Below, piece after piece: positions 7,083-15,926 of a stretch of 52,411 nucleotides of DNA. A model generated the notes under the pieces. It worked only from the letters and a program-made list of their open reading frames with translations, had not been told where the DNA came from and ran no database searches. Position 1 is the stretch's first letter. Each line of letters starts with the position of its first letter. The stretch is taken from positions 101,886-154,296 of the forward strand of contig MGPH01000011.1 in the NCBI GenBank assembly GCA_001797365.1, in the 5' to 3' direction. The position numbers and the translations under genes were made by a program. The DNA is from Deltaproteobacteria bacterium GWA2_45_12. Its GTDB lineage: Bacteria; UBA10199.

Positions 7083-8125
7083 GTGATCACCCCCATCTGA
7101 GGTAGGTGGCCAATCGGGCTTACGAAATCGGCGACGGGGGCACTGATGGTATGATCCACCTCGCCCTTGGCGATCGAGACCGCCTCATTCATGTGACTCA
7201 AAAGAATCGTTCCTCCCGGTTCCGCTTCCCGGTAAACCATGTCGGTTAATTCCGCCTCGATGGCCGTTCTGATTTCCGGCGTGTCCGGGAAAATGGAAAT
7301 CGTGAAATCAATCGGATCTGGAATCGGGGCAAAGACAATGACGTGGGCGGTCACCGGCCGGACGGTTTGAATATAATCGGCGACTTCTTGAACTTCCGAG
7401 GGGTCGGGAATAATGGGATTATCATTATCCCTCACGAAGGTAACGGCGACGGTTCCTGGTCCCAGGTATTCTTCATAAACCCAGACACGGGTTACACCGG
7501 GGACGCTCTTGGCCCAGAGTCTGTAATCTTGATCAGCTCCTCCGAGAGGAGGTTCCTGAATCCGTTCCAACAAGCGGCCTCTTAATTCTTCTGTCGTCTC
7601 TTCATCATTTCCCCCGGTTAAGCCCGTCGGATCCACAAGCCCTGTGGAATCGACTCCGGCAATCGGCGAAACGAGTGTGAGCTCGACGTCGGGATCAGCT
7701 TCGCCATTGGATCCAGCAACAAGTGCTTGAACGCTGACATTGGCTGTTCCATTGGCGATTGTCGCATCGGCCTGAGATTCGTATTGAACACCATCATTCC
7801 GGACAAAAAGTGTGAGTTGCGGAATGAGGCTTCCATTGGTTCCGGTTAAGATGATTATTCCGCTCGCAAATGTGGCCGGTTTTTTCTTGATGCCCCAGAT
7901 GGAAGCCCATCGTTCGAGATAGGATTTTATGGCGGAGTCAGGGAGGACCTGCTTGGAGATGAAATCTAGATGCCCGTGGAGAAGATGTGAGGAACCGGCC
8001 AGCACGCGGCCGACGACAAGAATAACCGAGCGCCGTAAAAAAGCCCCAGCGGTCGATAGCCTTGTCTCCAGATCGGTTTTGATCCGATCGTTGATATCCT
8101 GAAGTGTTGGTCTATTGAATCCCAT
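7073..8125 (-). CDS. Mu gp47-like baseplate wedge protein (baseplate J family)
   Basis: The start is set at the ATG at 8123-8125 (MGFNRPTLQDIN), which has a GGGGAAGC Shine-Dalgarno; the open frame extends farther upstream only through the gp46-like gene. The 350-residue product matches the gpJ/gp47 baseplate family: DINDRIKTDLETRL at the N-terminus, a TGLTGGNDEETTEELRGR segment near the middle, and a later PVTAHVIVFAPIP segment. It forms the baseplate wedge that triggers sheath contraction. The start overlaps the gp46-like gene end by 14 bases. Confidence 0.9.
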   Translation of the reverse strand: MGFNRPTLQDINDRIKTDLETRLSTAGAFLRRSVILVVGRVLAGSSHLLHGHLDFISKQVLPDSAIKSYLERWASIWGIKKKPATFASGIIILTGTNGSLIPQLTLFVRNDGVQYESQADATIANGTANVSVQALVAGSNGEADPDVELTLVSPIAGVDSTGLVDPTGLTGGNDEETTEELRGRLLERIQEPPLGGADQDYRLWAKSVPGVTRVWVYEEYLGPGTVAVTFVRDNDNPIIPDPSEVQEVADYIQTVRPVTAHVIVFAPIPDPIDFTISIFPDTPEIRTAIEAELTDMVYREAEPGGTILLSHMNEAVSIAKGEVDHTISAPVADFVSPIGHLPQMGVITWV

Positions 8126-8564
8126 TGCTTCCCCAGATAAAACCGTAGCGGTACCTGATACGGTCATCGTGAGGACGCTTAATTTCCATTGCAATCGAGA
8201 TTTGGTAGAGACCTGCTCTTTCCACAAACACAGTGATGTCTTGGGCGATCTGGTCGTCAATGAGCCATTGCAGGGCCTCTTCGCAATACCGTTTGGCCCG
8301 GTCCAGGAGATCTTGGGTGATTTTCTCCCGCTTCAATGTCCATAGCTTGGAACCGATCTGGTCTTTGTCGTCATTCAAGGCGTCGGCCCACCAGCCCCTC
8401 CGGTCTTTCTCGCCGGCGGGTAACTCATCGACAACCACGCGGTGGTCTGTGAAAAGGCTGATGATGACTGCCGTTTTGAGGCTATCATCCAATTTCAGGT
8501 CGTTGCTCTCCATCGTAATGTCGAAGGAAAGACCGTCTTGGGTATCAAGTTTGATGTCTGACAT
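8112..8564 (-). CDS. Mu gp46-like baseplate protein (phage GP46 family)
   Basis: The 150-residue protein carries the family hallmarks: DIKLDTQDG at the start, a TDHRVVVDELP segment, and DRRGWWADALNDD with the paired tryptophans (about residues 56-70), then a helix-rich middle. GP46 proteins are small baseplate components equivalent to P2 gpW or T4 gp25 in position. It lies between the gp45 spike and the gp47 wedge genes exactly as in Mu, and its stop lies inside the gp47-like start. Confidence 0.88.
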   Translation of the reverse strand: MSDIKLDTQDGLSFDITMESNDLKLDDSLKTAVIISLFTDHRVVVDELPAGEKDRRGWWADALNDDKDQIGSKLWTLKREKITQDLLDRAKRYCEEALQWLIDDQIAQDITVFVERAGLYQISIAMEIKRPHDDRIRYRYGFIWGSNGIQ

Positions 8565-8572
8565 AATGGCCC

Positions 8573-9205
8573 TTACATTGATTGATTTGGTCCTCCGGTT
8601 GTTCCGCCTTGAGGATCGCTATGGTTATGCCCGTTATAAATTCCCCTCATCTGATCCATTGATCCTGTGTGGTCGGAAACCTGACCGGACGCATTGATGT
8701 CTCCGCTGCCGCCGTTTGAGTTCAACATCGCAAGCCCACCCGCGATGCCGACATTGCCGATGAAATTTGAGTTCGGTGCCGTGACATTGAACGAGGGGGT
8801 TGTGATATTCACCGCGGAGGTGGCGTTGACCGTCAGCGTGTGCGTGACGATCTCAATCTGATTTCCCCGCTTCAGTTTGATGTAATCGCCTTCGTCGGAA
8901 TACAGAGCGACTTCTCCTTCCTGAAGGCCTTTCAATCGGTATTTCCGGTTATCCACCACAATCAAAAGACCGTGGGACCGGTCACCTCCCGGAAAAACAG
9001 CGATGCCCTCAGAGCCTTTGGGAGGATGTGAAGTAAGGCCGTAATTTTGAAACCGCTCCATGTCGTCCTGAACTTCATCGGCCAACAAACTCGCCTGCAT
9101 GCTCTGGATCCCCTGATCATCTTTGATCGTCTCGATCACGGCGCGCGAGATAGACATGAGAATTCGGCGCTTCAGAGGTTCCAATATTTTGCGGAACTCT
9201 TTCAT
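8573..9205 (-). CDS. Mu gp45-like baseplate spike protein
   Basis: The 210-residue protein has an OB-fold-like region at about 45-115 (GSEGIAVFPGGDRSHG, then KYRLKGLQEGEVALYSDEGD). Short beta-helical repeats follow with many Asn/Ser/Thr residues (about 120-185), and the end is GHNHSDPQGGT. The HxH near the tip matches the iron-coordinating histidines described for contractile-phage spikes such as P2 gpV. The trimeric spike punctures the outer membrane when the sheath contracts. The start overlaps the gpP-like stop (ATGA). Confidence 0.85.
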   Translation of the reverse strand: MKEFRKILEPLKRRILMSISRAVIETIKDDQGIQSMQASLLADEVQDDMERFQNYGLTSHPPKGSEGIAVFPGGDRSHGLLIVVDNRKYRLKGLQEGEVALYSDEGDYIKLKRGNQIEIVTHTLTVNATSAVNITTPSFNVTAPNSNFIGNVGIAGGLAMLNSNGGSGDINASGQVSDHTGSMDQMRGIYNGHNHSDPQGGTTGGPNQSM

Positions 9206-10278
9206 AATTCGTATTCCCCCACAGGATCGTTCTTTTTTTCCACCTTAGGCTTGGGGATGAAGGCATCCGGCTTCTGTAAAGTCATGACCGTTTCGCGGCC
9301 GCTTGATCCGGAAATCTTCCACTCGATATCCGCGATTAATAATTCCTGTTTAAGGCCCAGAGTTTTTGATTCGAAGTAGACGATCTCATTTACTTGCCAG
9401 AGAGGACCGCTTTCATTCTGTTCGAATCCTTGAACCGTGACGGAAACTTTGGAGGCATTGGCGGCCCGGACCGCGGCCTCCCATTGGGCTCTCTTTTTAG
9501 ACTCGGCTAAATTTGCCTGTTGCTCGGCGATGATCACCAGGGGGCGATATCGTTTAATGACTGGGTCAGAGGCATCCCCTTTAACTTGGGAGACATGCTT
9601 GCCATGTGTCTGATCGGTTCCTTTCATTTGAGCTTTCACAAAATACTCTGAGAACCGCTCCTTGGTATCCAGCGAAAGGTTCGCCTGTTTGACGTTTTGA
9701 CTTTCAATAAGCGAGGTCTGGGTTTTATTCTTCCCCAACTTCGTAATGACGATATTTCCCAATCCATCACTTGAAAAGAGAACGCCTCGCAACCTCGCGG
9801 CTCGATCCATAGCCTCAAAGACGGTTTCTCCGGTCTTGATGACAAACCCCGGAAATGGTGCTCCAACATCAGTTTCCGCCCGGACGGACAAACCAAAAGG
9901 CTCGGTGAGGAGCTGGGCAATTTTTAGAAGATCGGCATTTTTAATTTCGCCACTTTTATAGATGGCGGAACAGTCCACCAGGTCCGCGCTTTTATCTCTT
10001 CCGGAGACGCTCACTGTGTGGCCGGAGGCATCGATGGAATTTTGAATTTCTTCGATAAAACCCGTGACCAGAACATCATCTCCGATCTTGACCTGCGCCT
10101 CATCCCCGATGCTGATGAAGAAAACCGATCCCGTTCCGCCCCAATTATCGGTCACCGACAGGTTGAACTCGCCGGCGATTGCTTTGACGGAGCGTTTGAC
10201 CGAAGCCTCAGTCCAGCCTTCGTACTTCTGGCCGTTCACAAAAAGAGAAACATCAGGGAGGCTTGCCTCAACGATCAC
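9202..10278 (-). CDS. Mu gpP/gp44-like baseplate hub protein
   Basis: Translation most likely starts at the GTG at 10276-10278, which follows the very strong Shine-Dalgarno GGAGGTGATC. The 358-residue product resembles the gpP/gpD hub family: VSLFVNGQKYEGW and SVTDNWGG at the N-terminus, SVSGRDKSADLVDCS at about 90-104, and a late contractile-tail hub domain. The hub sits under the tape measure and carries the spike. Its 5' end overlaps the gpN-like gene by 11 bases. It is slightly shorter than typical Mu gpP. Confidence 0.85.
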   Translation of the reverse strand: MIVEASLPDVSLFVNGQKYEGWTEASVKRSVKAIAGEFNLSVTDNWGGTGSVFFISIGDEAQVKIGDDVLVTGFIEEIQNSIDASGHTVSVSGRDKSADLVDCSAIYKSGEIKNADLLKIAQLLTEPFGLSVRAETDVGAPFPGFVIKTGETVFEAMDRAARLRGVLFSSDGLGNIVITKLGKNKTQTSLIESQNVKQANLSLDTKERFSEYFVKAQMKGTDQTHGKHVSQVKGDASDPVIKRYRPLVIIAEQQANLAESKKRAQWEAAVRAANASKVSVTVQGFEQNESGPLWQVNEIVYFESKTLGLKQELLIADIEWKISGSSGRETVMTLQKPDAFIPKPKVEKKNDPVGEYEL

Positions 10279-11530
10279 GGATCACCTCCAGCGTGATGCC
10301 ACCGGGAACAAAACCGGGATGCTCGACTTGGTTGCGCTCAACAATATCCGTTTCACGATCCAGTTTTTCGTAGAGGTCATAAGCCAGGACAAGTGACGGT
10401 CTGGTTTGAATATTTTGGTAAGGAACAACGCTCGGAAGATCTTCGGTAGGCGGAGGAAGGGCCTCGCTCAAGGTTTTTCTTACATCGTGCAGGGCCTGAT
10501 AGGTATCATCGTCGATCTCTTCTGCTTCCATTTGTTGATCGATCACAGTCAGAATTTCGTCCCGCGCGGTGATGGCATCTTGAAGTGAAGGATAAGCGGC
10601 TTGAGCTGCAATCGGAGCAACCCAAGCGATTGCTGCCTGTTTGACAAGACCGACAATTGCATCCAGGTTTTGTTTTTCTCGAACCCGGGTTGCCGTCCCG
10701 CCCAAGGCTGCGACGAGGGCCGGGATGACGGGTGGATCAAGTTGATTGCTGGCAGGTTGATTTGGGATGTCTTTTCCTCCAAAATCCTTGCCGCCAAAGT
10801 TCATCAGAATTTTATAGGCCTCGATGACCTCCCGAGGATCCTCAGAGATGGTGCTGATCTTCGAAATGGTTCCAAGAATTGCGGGCGAGAGTTTCCCAGC
10901 ATCGGGGATCAGATCATCGATGTCCTCCGCAATTTGTTTTGCGGAATGATAAAACTCGGCAAAGGTTCCTTCGATGGACCCTTTGATTCCCGTGAACGTA
11001 TCGGACAAGGCCCGCACCGTCTCCTTGGCCGTATTCAGGACAAATTGTGGGAATTCGAGAACCTGATAGGCGAGATCAAACGCGGCTTGGGCCTTGGATA
11101 ATAAATTATCCCTCGCATTGGCAATGCGTGAGAAAATATCATTCCGAGCAGAGGGGAAAATACGCTCTCCGGCTTCGACAAAGGGGATGGAAAACCTTGC
11201 AACCCCACCCTCGGACGTGGATTCCGACACCCTGATCTTTCCTGAAACGACAACGAAAATGGATCCGTAATACGGATGAATCAATTCGCCCCGACCGGGA
11301 CGTTCACAAGCGGAGATGAGGGAGTCCCTTTCCCGCAGATAGTCATTGCCGATCACATAGGCTTCGACCGTGAATTCTTTCTGGGCGCGGCCCAAATCCT
11401 CGGCATAAGGGATATCCCGAAGGGGATATTCGTGCAGCACGTTCCTCCGGCCAAAACCGGCTGAAGAGGAATCCACGAAAAACGGGATGCCCCGGAACGA
11501 ACCTTTGCGTAAGCTTTCTCTCCATCCCAT
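10268..11530 (-). CDS. Mu gpN-like DNA circularisation/baseplate protein
   Basis: The 420-residue protein opens with MGWRESLRKGSFRG and HEYPLRDIPYAEDLGR, the signature of the DNA_circ_N domain (about residues 1-90). GELIHPYYG and a beta-rich stretch follow to about 130. The rest is long, helical and variable, with an elastic hinge-like middle. In Mu, gpN is a baseplate/tail protein; the circularisation name comes from the Sf6/P22 literature. The start forms TAATG with the tape-measure stop. Confidence 0.88.
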   Translation of the reverse strand: MGWRESLRKGSFRGIPFFVDSSSAGFGRRNVLHEYPLRDIPYAEDLGRAQKEFTVEAYVIGNDYLRERDSLISACERPGRGELIHPYYGSIFVVVSGKIRVSESTSEGGVARFSIPFVEAGERIFPSARNDIFSRIANARDNLLSKAQAAFDLAYQVLEFPQFVLNTAKETVRALSDTFTGIKGSIEGTFAEFYHSAKQIAEDIDDLIPDAGKLSPAILGTISKISTISEDPREVIEAYKILMNFGGKDFGGKDIPNQPASNQLDPPVIPALVAALGGTATRVREKQNLDAIVGLVKQAAIAWVAPIAAQAAYPSLQDAITARDEILTVIDQQMEAEEIDDDTYQALHDVRKTLSEALPPPTEDLPSVVPYQNIQTRPSLVLAYDLYEKLDRETDIVERNQVEHPGFVPGGITLEVIRDR

Positions 11531-13428
11531 TAGTCACCCGCCATTGAATAACCGAGACTTAAGTTGAGAGGCACTTCGCCTCTCGGATCTCTCTCGACTC
11601 GTGTCCCCTTGGGGAGATTTTCAAACTTGACCGTCACTTCGGATTTGTTCGCTACGATTCTCGTCGCCGTCCTGTTGTCCGCCGGGTTTGTAGAAGGGAG
11701 AAGAGCTGGTCCCATCCGAACCGCTCCGGGCGCTCCAACATCCGACATTTGAGACAGGCTTTTCAAAAATCCTTCATCGGAAACTTGAGGAAGGTTCAAA
11801 GTTTTTGGCGGAGAAAAAGGTTCCGCTGCGCTTGTCAGTTCATCGAATAAGTTCTTTTTCGCTTCGGCTTCTTGTTCGAAGAACTCTTTGAAGCCGGTGA
11901 TCTTGGTTCCGTCTTTACCGAAACCAAGAAATCTTTTGAGAGACGAGTACCCAGACATTTCTTTCAGGAGATCCACGATTTTTGAAAAGACGTCTTTTAC
12001 TTTCTCCCAATGTTTGGCGAGAAATTGTCCGGCCGTGATCAGCATGCCGATCGGAGAGAACATCCTGAAGATGGCTCCCACAGGGCCGTTCCAGAGAGAG
12101 GTGAAAAACTCTTTCACTTGATCCCAATTTTTCACGAGATAAATGCCTGCTTGAATCAACCACCAGAGCGGGGAAAACATTCTGAAAACAGCGCCGGCCG
12201 GCGAGTTCCACAAGGTGACAAAAAAATCTTTAATCTTCTCCCAGTTCCTGACGACCAACCAACCGATTCCGATGAGGGCGCCTAACGCGAGAATAAACCA
12301 GCCGATAGGATTCGTAAGCAGAGTGTAGCCAAACATCACGAGTGCTTGGACCAAGCCTCCCAAGGCGAGTAAGACTTTTGAGCTGATGAGTACGGCCAAA
12401 ACTCCCAATGCGATTTGCAGCCTGTCTGAATCTTCAATGATCCAGGAAAATGCCTTCCGGATCGGGAGAAGTTTCTGCCACAAGCCCTGAAAGGCTTTGC
12501 CAATGGCCTCTAGACGGCCGGGAAGTTTTTCTCCGAAATCATGCGCCCATGCCCGGATTGCTTCTTCTTTGCCGTGCAGAAAATCAGTGAGCTTCCGGGA
12601 AAGACTATCCAGGGACGGGATCAAGGCGCTGACAATGGGAAGAGACATTGCTCCTAATTGTCGTGAGAGACGGTGAAGGACATCCCCGAAACTTTCAGCC
12701 CGTGCCGCATCCTCTTCCGAAATAAGTCCCGGCGTCTGTTTCTCAAGCATCTTGAGATTTTCAGCGCCATCCTTGGCAAGAGAGGCCAGCGCCTTGTTCG
12801 AGGTTTTTCCGACGGCGGCTGTGGCGAGGGCCAGCCTTCCCGTATCTGTTTTTGCCTGCGAGATTCGATTGATAAAGAGCCGTAAGGCTTCACCGGTATC
12901 CTTAGTCTTGAGCATCTTATCGAGAAGAGGCCGGTCGTATTTTTGAAGAATCTGAAAGAGAGGTCCCGCATGCCTTCGGGCATCGCCTAAATTTTTTGCG
13001 AACTTAACGAGGCCGGCCTGGAAATCCTCGGCGTTTCCCCCCGACTGCTCGAAGGCGTAACCCAGGGTTTGAATCGATTCGACGCCGGCTCCCGTGGCAT
13101 TTCTGAGATCGATGAGATGACTTGCTGTCTCGACAGTATCATAAATGACCTTGGTTAAGGCGGCCCCGGCGATGCTTCCTAACAGCGCGAATTTTCCAGC
13201 GAGTGAAGTGACCGCGCTTCCGAGATTCGAAGTGGCTCTTCCGATACCAGCGAAAGATTCACCCAAGCGTCCTAGACCGGTGCTTTGAACAAGCGCGCCT
13301 AGTTGTCCTTCAAATTTCCGTATCGGTTTTTGAAATTGCTCGAGGGAGGCGTTGATTTTCCGGAGAGGTCCGGTGACGCCGTCGAAAGCCTTGAGAACTA
13401 ACCCGAGTTTGAATGTTTCACCGGCCAC
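11530..13428 (-). CDS. Tail tape measure protein
   Basis: The 632-residue protein starts at a GTG (13426-13428) that overlaps the end of the frameshifted chaperone frame by 11 bases. It has the expected tape-measure layout: a long helical N-terminus, a hydrophobic block of several membrane-like segments (about 345-410, including TLLTNPIGWFILALGA), then tandem repeats of about 45 residues built on NWEKIKDFF...LWNSP and FRMFSP, and a polar C-terminal domain. It sets tail length and probably helps DNA pass the inner membrane. Its size implies a fairly short contractile tail. Confidence 0.9.
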   Translation of the reverse strand: MAGETFKLGLVLKAFDGVTGPLRKINASLEQFQKPIRKFEGQLGALVQSTGLGRLGESFAGIGRATSNLGSAVTSLAGKFALLGSIAGAALTKVIYDTVETASHLIDLRNATGAGVESIQTLGYAFEQSGGNAEDFQAGLVKFAKNLGDARRHAGPLFQILQKYDRPLLDKMLKTKDTGEALRLFINRISQAKTDTGRLALATAAVGKTSNKALASLAKDGAENLKMLEKQTPGLISEEDAARAESFGDVLHRLSRQLGAMSLPIVSALIPSLDSLSRKLTDFLHGKEEAIRAWAHDFGEKLPGRLEAIGKAFQGLWQKLLPIRKAFSWIIEDSDRLQIALGVLAVLISSKVLLALGGLVQALVMFGYTLLTNPIGWFILALGALIGIGWLVVRNWEKIKDFFVTLWNSPAGAVFRMFSPLWWLIQAGIYLVKNWDQVKEFFTSLWNGPVGAIFRMFSPIGMLITAGQFLAKHWEKVKDVFSKIVDLLKEMSGYSSLKRFLGFGKDGTKITGFKEFFEQEAEAKKNLFDELTSAAEPFSPPKTLNLPQVSDEGFLKSLSQMSDVGAPGAVRMGPALLPSTNPADNRTATRIVANKSEVTVKFENLPKGTRVERDPRGEVPLNLSLGYSMAGD

Positions 13429-13797
13429 GTGGTAGAACCTCCTTCAGTCGATCCATCCAGAAGAGGATCTCCGCGATATCCATCTCCCAGAGTTCAGAGG
13501 GAGGAAAATGGAAGGCGTAGGCTAAGGAGCCGAGGCACTCTCGCCAGTCGCTGGCCCAGGCCCCATAAATTCCCCCATGAGTGTCAAGACCTCCGTCATG
13601 TCACCCGGAGAGAGTAGATCAATCACGGAAGGTGGTTGCCCCGAGAGTTTCGCTGCGACATTTAAAAGATCCCCGACTTTCGGTGTAATGGGCATGTCCC
13701 GAAAATCTTTGGCCTTCGCTTCTCGGAAGGTGAGAGATTCGATCTTATCGGATCCGAACTGGATGGGTGCCTTGAGTTTGAGTTCCTTGGTTTCCAT
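13418..13797 (-). CDS. Tail assembly chaperone, long form by putative -1 frameshift
   Basis: After the short frame the -1 frame stays open to a TGA at 13418-13420 and encodes LAYAFHFPPSELWEMDIAEI, which strongly resembles the P2 gpE' and Mu extension domain (FHWPPSxxxxMxxxEL). The -1 frame has no start codon before this motif, so the domain can only be reached by frameshifting. The best slip candidate is the run of five G on the minus strand (13572-13576), where a glycine tRNA on GGG can re-pair with GGG after moving back one base. The fused product would have about 126 residues: 75 from the first frame and 51 from the -1 frame. The exact slip site is inferred. Confidence 0.75.
13522..13797 (-). 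CDS. Tail assembly chaperone, short form (Mu/FluMu gp41 type)
   Basis: The 91-residue product lies between the tail tube and the tape measure. It matches the gp41/P2 gpE-type chaperone family: short beta strands around LKAPIQFGSDKIESLTFREA, then a helical region including GDLLNVAAKLSGQPPSVIDLL and DMTEVL. These proteins bind the tape measure while the tube polymerises. The stop TAG is at 13522-13524, and a small fraction of ribosomes probably shifts before it (see the long form). It ends in a low-complexity GPGPATGESASAP tail, as expected for a bypassed frame. Confidence 0.85.
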   Translation of the reverse strand: METKELKLKAPIQFGSDKIESLTFREAKAKDFRDMPITPKVGDLLNVAAKLSGQPPSVIDLLSPGDMTEVLTLMGEFMGPGPATGESASAP

Positions 13798-14165
13798 TAA
13801 CGTACCTCCTCGGCACTGGCCCCTTCGAAACGGACGGGAATATTGCCTTCTTCCGTCTGACCCGAGAGACCATCCTTGTTTGTTGAAAAAGCGTTCCTCA
13901 AGACCACGACTTTGCTGTTGGCCAGCTCGAGCGTAATCGTTGAATCGGTAATGGCCGCAAGTTTATCGACGTCCAAATCCTTGCTGTCAGTGATCTCGCC
14001 CTCGATGAAGGCTGCCTGCGGCATTTCTTTGTAGCCGTGGAATCCATCGGAACCCATGATCGATTCCCGATTCGGTTTTCCCATGCCGTAAGTGAAACTT
14101 CCCTTGGCATCAAACTGCTCACCGTCAATCTTCAGAAAAATAATTCCTGCACGTCTCTGGGCCAT
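13797..14165 (-). CDS. Tail tube protein (Mu gpM type)
   Basis: The 122-residue protein has the tail-tube signature of Mu gpM: GIIFLKIDGEQFDAKGSFTY at the start, EMPQAAFIEGEITDSKDLD, and TITLELANSKVVVLRNA near residues 82-98. The subunits form the inner tube of the contractile tail. It directly follows the sheath gene and is separated from the chaperone by a one-base overlap. Length is normal for the family. Confidence 0.9.
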   Translation of the reverse strand: MAQRRAGIIFLKIDGEQFDAKGSFTYGMGKPNRESIMGSDGFHGYKEMPQAAFIEGEITDSKDLDVDKLAAITDSTITLELANSKVVVLRNAFSTNKDGLSGQTEEGNIPVRFEGASAEEVR

Positions 14166-14205
14166 AAATCCTCCTCCTTACCAAGGATCCACTTGTGGAT
14201 CCGTT

Positions 14206-15672
14206 TTATAAGACGAATCCAATCTGGGCCGCCGTCACGATCAACTGATTCACGATATTGGGCGGCAGGAGAACATCCAGACGATTTGGATCGCCCTGGT
14301 TTCTCTCAACAATAAGATCATTTTTAAACTGCGTGATGTCTTCGACAAGTCCGATGCCTTCCCATTCCCTGAATTTGGCGATGATCTCAGCCTTCATCAG
14401 CTTGGGTGTCACGATGGCCTGACCGGGACCAAATCTTGTCCCGTCATTGGCCAGTTTGTGGCGCGGGTATTTTCTCAAAATATAATTTCTCAAATCATAA
14501 CGGAGGTAAGAAAGCGTGAGGATCGTAGTCAGATCGAGATAAGAAGTGTCGGCAGCACCGAAAGCATTTGTTTTGTAGGTCGTAATCATGCGTTCGATCC
14601 GTGCCTTGCCGCCGGCGTCGATCAAGAGCGTGGAAATCCCGTCGTAGAGAAGGAGATTCCTTTCATCGTCGGTGAGTCTTTCTCCCACCTGCGGAGGAAG
14701 GACACCGTTTAAGGCAAGGGTTTGAAAGGGTCTGGCCGGATCGATGGAGCCGTAATAGGCGACGATGGCACCCAGCGCACCGGCGATTTGCCACGGGAGG
14801 GTTGGAAACTTCGGAGTTCCCGCGATCGAGAGATGTTCCGAATTTTGTCCGTTTCCCAAAGCCACCAGGCTTGCGTAATCGACATTCGAAACGGTGACAG
14901 CAAATCCATCGTTCTGGGTGATCGGTCCCCAACGATCCGAAAGTTCGGTATCAATCTTGGTCAGGTTCGATTGATCGGTATAGGGAACGACAATCACGTT
15001 GTATTGCTCGGAGCCGATTGCGGTGAACGCTCCGTCGACATCGGGATTACCGGCTCCAGCAGCCATCGGGGTAATTGTCAGCGTCACTCCCGAGGGAATT
15101 TTTTCTCCGTCATAATAGCTGTGGCGAAGGTCGATAAAATTGCCGGTATCACCACCGTTTTTGGCCGTTACCGTGACAGTATCGTTATTGATGGTTGCCG
15201 TAATCGGAAGATAGGTCGCCGCATCAAGGGCCGCTTTCAAAGCGGTCGCGATTTGAGGGCCGGTATCTCCGGAGGTAATGCCAACTTTGATTCTGTCACC
15301 GCCAATGTAAACATAGAGGGTTCCGGATTCCGTCGCGGGACCCGCGAAAAGTAAAGTTCCAGTCGCCTTGACGGCCGCTTGGTCATCATTCAAAGGAAGC
15401 GCCCAGACCTCCGTCGATGTGTTGTTATCGAAATGACCTTTCAGCATGCGGTGGAGGATGGATCCATTCCCGAAATAGTCCGCAGCCTGATCCACGCTGG
15501 TTATTTGTACGGGAACCAAGACCGGCTTGCTACCTGCGGCGATCTTTTGGCCGATATGAAGAATCTTGTAGGGTTGCGTCTGTGGGCCAGTCACCGCCCG
15601 CGTGTTGTCGAATTCGATGTAGACAAACGGGACACGGCGATCATTAGGAATCTGGTTGAATGAAATGGTCAT
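14206..15672 (-). CDS. Contractile tail sheath protein (Mu gpL type)
   Basis: The 488-residue protein opens with ISFNQIPNDRRVPFVYIEFD, the standard beginning of Mu gpL-like sheaths. It also has LHIGQKIAAGSKPVLVPVQI at about 42-61, the IVVPYTDQSNL region in the middle, and a C-terminal sheath-handshake domain (about 380-488). The protein polymerises around the tube and contracts on infection. This gene is the clearest proof that the particle would be a myovirus. DUF2635 lies just upstream, as in Mu relatives. Confidence 0.93.
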   Translation of the reverse strand: MTISFNQIPNDRRVPFVYIEFDNTRAVTGPQTQPYKILHIGQKIAAGSKPVLVPVQITSVDQAADYFGNGSILHRMLKGHFDNNTSTEVWALPLNDDQAAVKATGTLLFAGPATESGTLYVYIGGDRIKVGITSGDTGPQIATALKAALDAATYLPITATINNDTVTVTAKNGGDTGNFIDLRHSYYDGEKIPSGVTLTITPMAAGAGNPDVDGAFTAIGSEQYNVIVVPYTDQSNLTKIDTELSDRWGPITQNDGFAVTVSNVDYASLVALGNGQNSEHLSIAGTPKFPTLPWQIAGALGAIVAYYGSIDPARPFQTLALNGVLPPQVGERLTDDERNLLLYDGISTLLIDAGGKARIERMITTYKTNAFGAADTSYLDLTTILTLSYLRYDLRNYILRKYPRHKLANDGTRFGPGQAIVTPKLMKAEIIAKFREWEGIGLVEDITQFKNDLIVERNQGDPNRLDVLLPPNIVNQLIVTAAQIGFVL

Positions 15673-15917
15673 AGATCACTTCCTCTCTTCGAAGATGTGT
15701 CGGTCGTAGACTTGTCAGCCGGGGACTTTTCAATCGTGAGTTTTTCAGTTTTCGGAAAGGCCATCTGATTTTCGACAGCCACCACTGTTCCGTCTTGAAT
15801 CCGGCGGTTCCAATAAACAGTCATTTCGACCCTGCGGCCATCGATGGGCAGGAATTCTTTTGTCCTGGGATCCCGTATTTTCACGCCCGGGGCCGGCTTT
15901 AAAAATTTGATCTCCAT
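15669..15917 (-). CDS. DUF2635 family protein
   Basis: The 82-residue protein has the DUF2635 core: FLKPAPGVKIRDPRTKEFLP then V-x-x-T-x-Y/W-NRRIQDG at about residues 33-45. This small family is found almost only directly upstream of Mu-type sheath genes, as here; its exact role is not known to me. The C-terminal third is charged and low in complexity. The stop overlaps the sheath start (ATGA). Confidence 0.85.
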   Translation of the reverse strand: MEIKFLKPAPGVKIRDPRTKEFLPIDGRRVEMTVYWNRRIQDGTVVAVENQMAFPKTEKLTIEKSPADKSTTDTSSKRGSDL

Positions 15918-15926
15918 GAAACCCCC

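Noticed and set aside
8126-8260. Longer N-terminus for the gp47-like protein
   Set aside because: The added 45 codons lie inside the gp46-like gene in another frame, and the internal ATG has a strong Shine-Dalgarno and family-typical start.
13429-13617. Plus-strand frame between chaperone and tape measure
   Set aside because: The same DNA encodes a recognisable gpE-type domain on the minus strand; the plus-strand product is Arg/Ser/Pro-rich with no motif.
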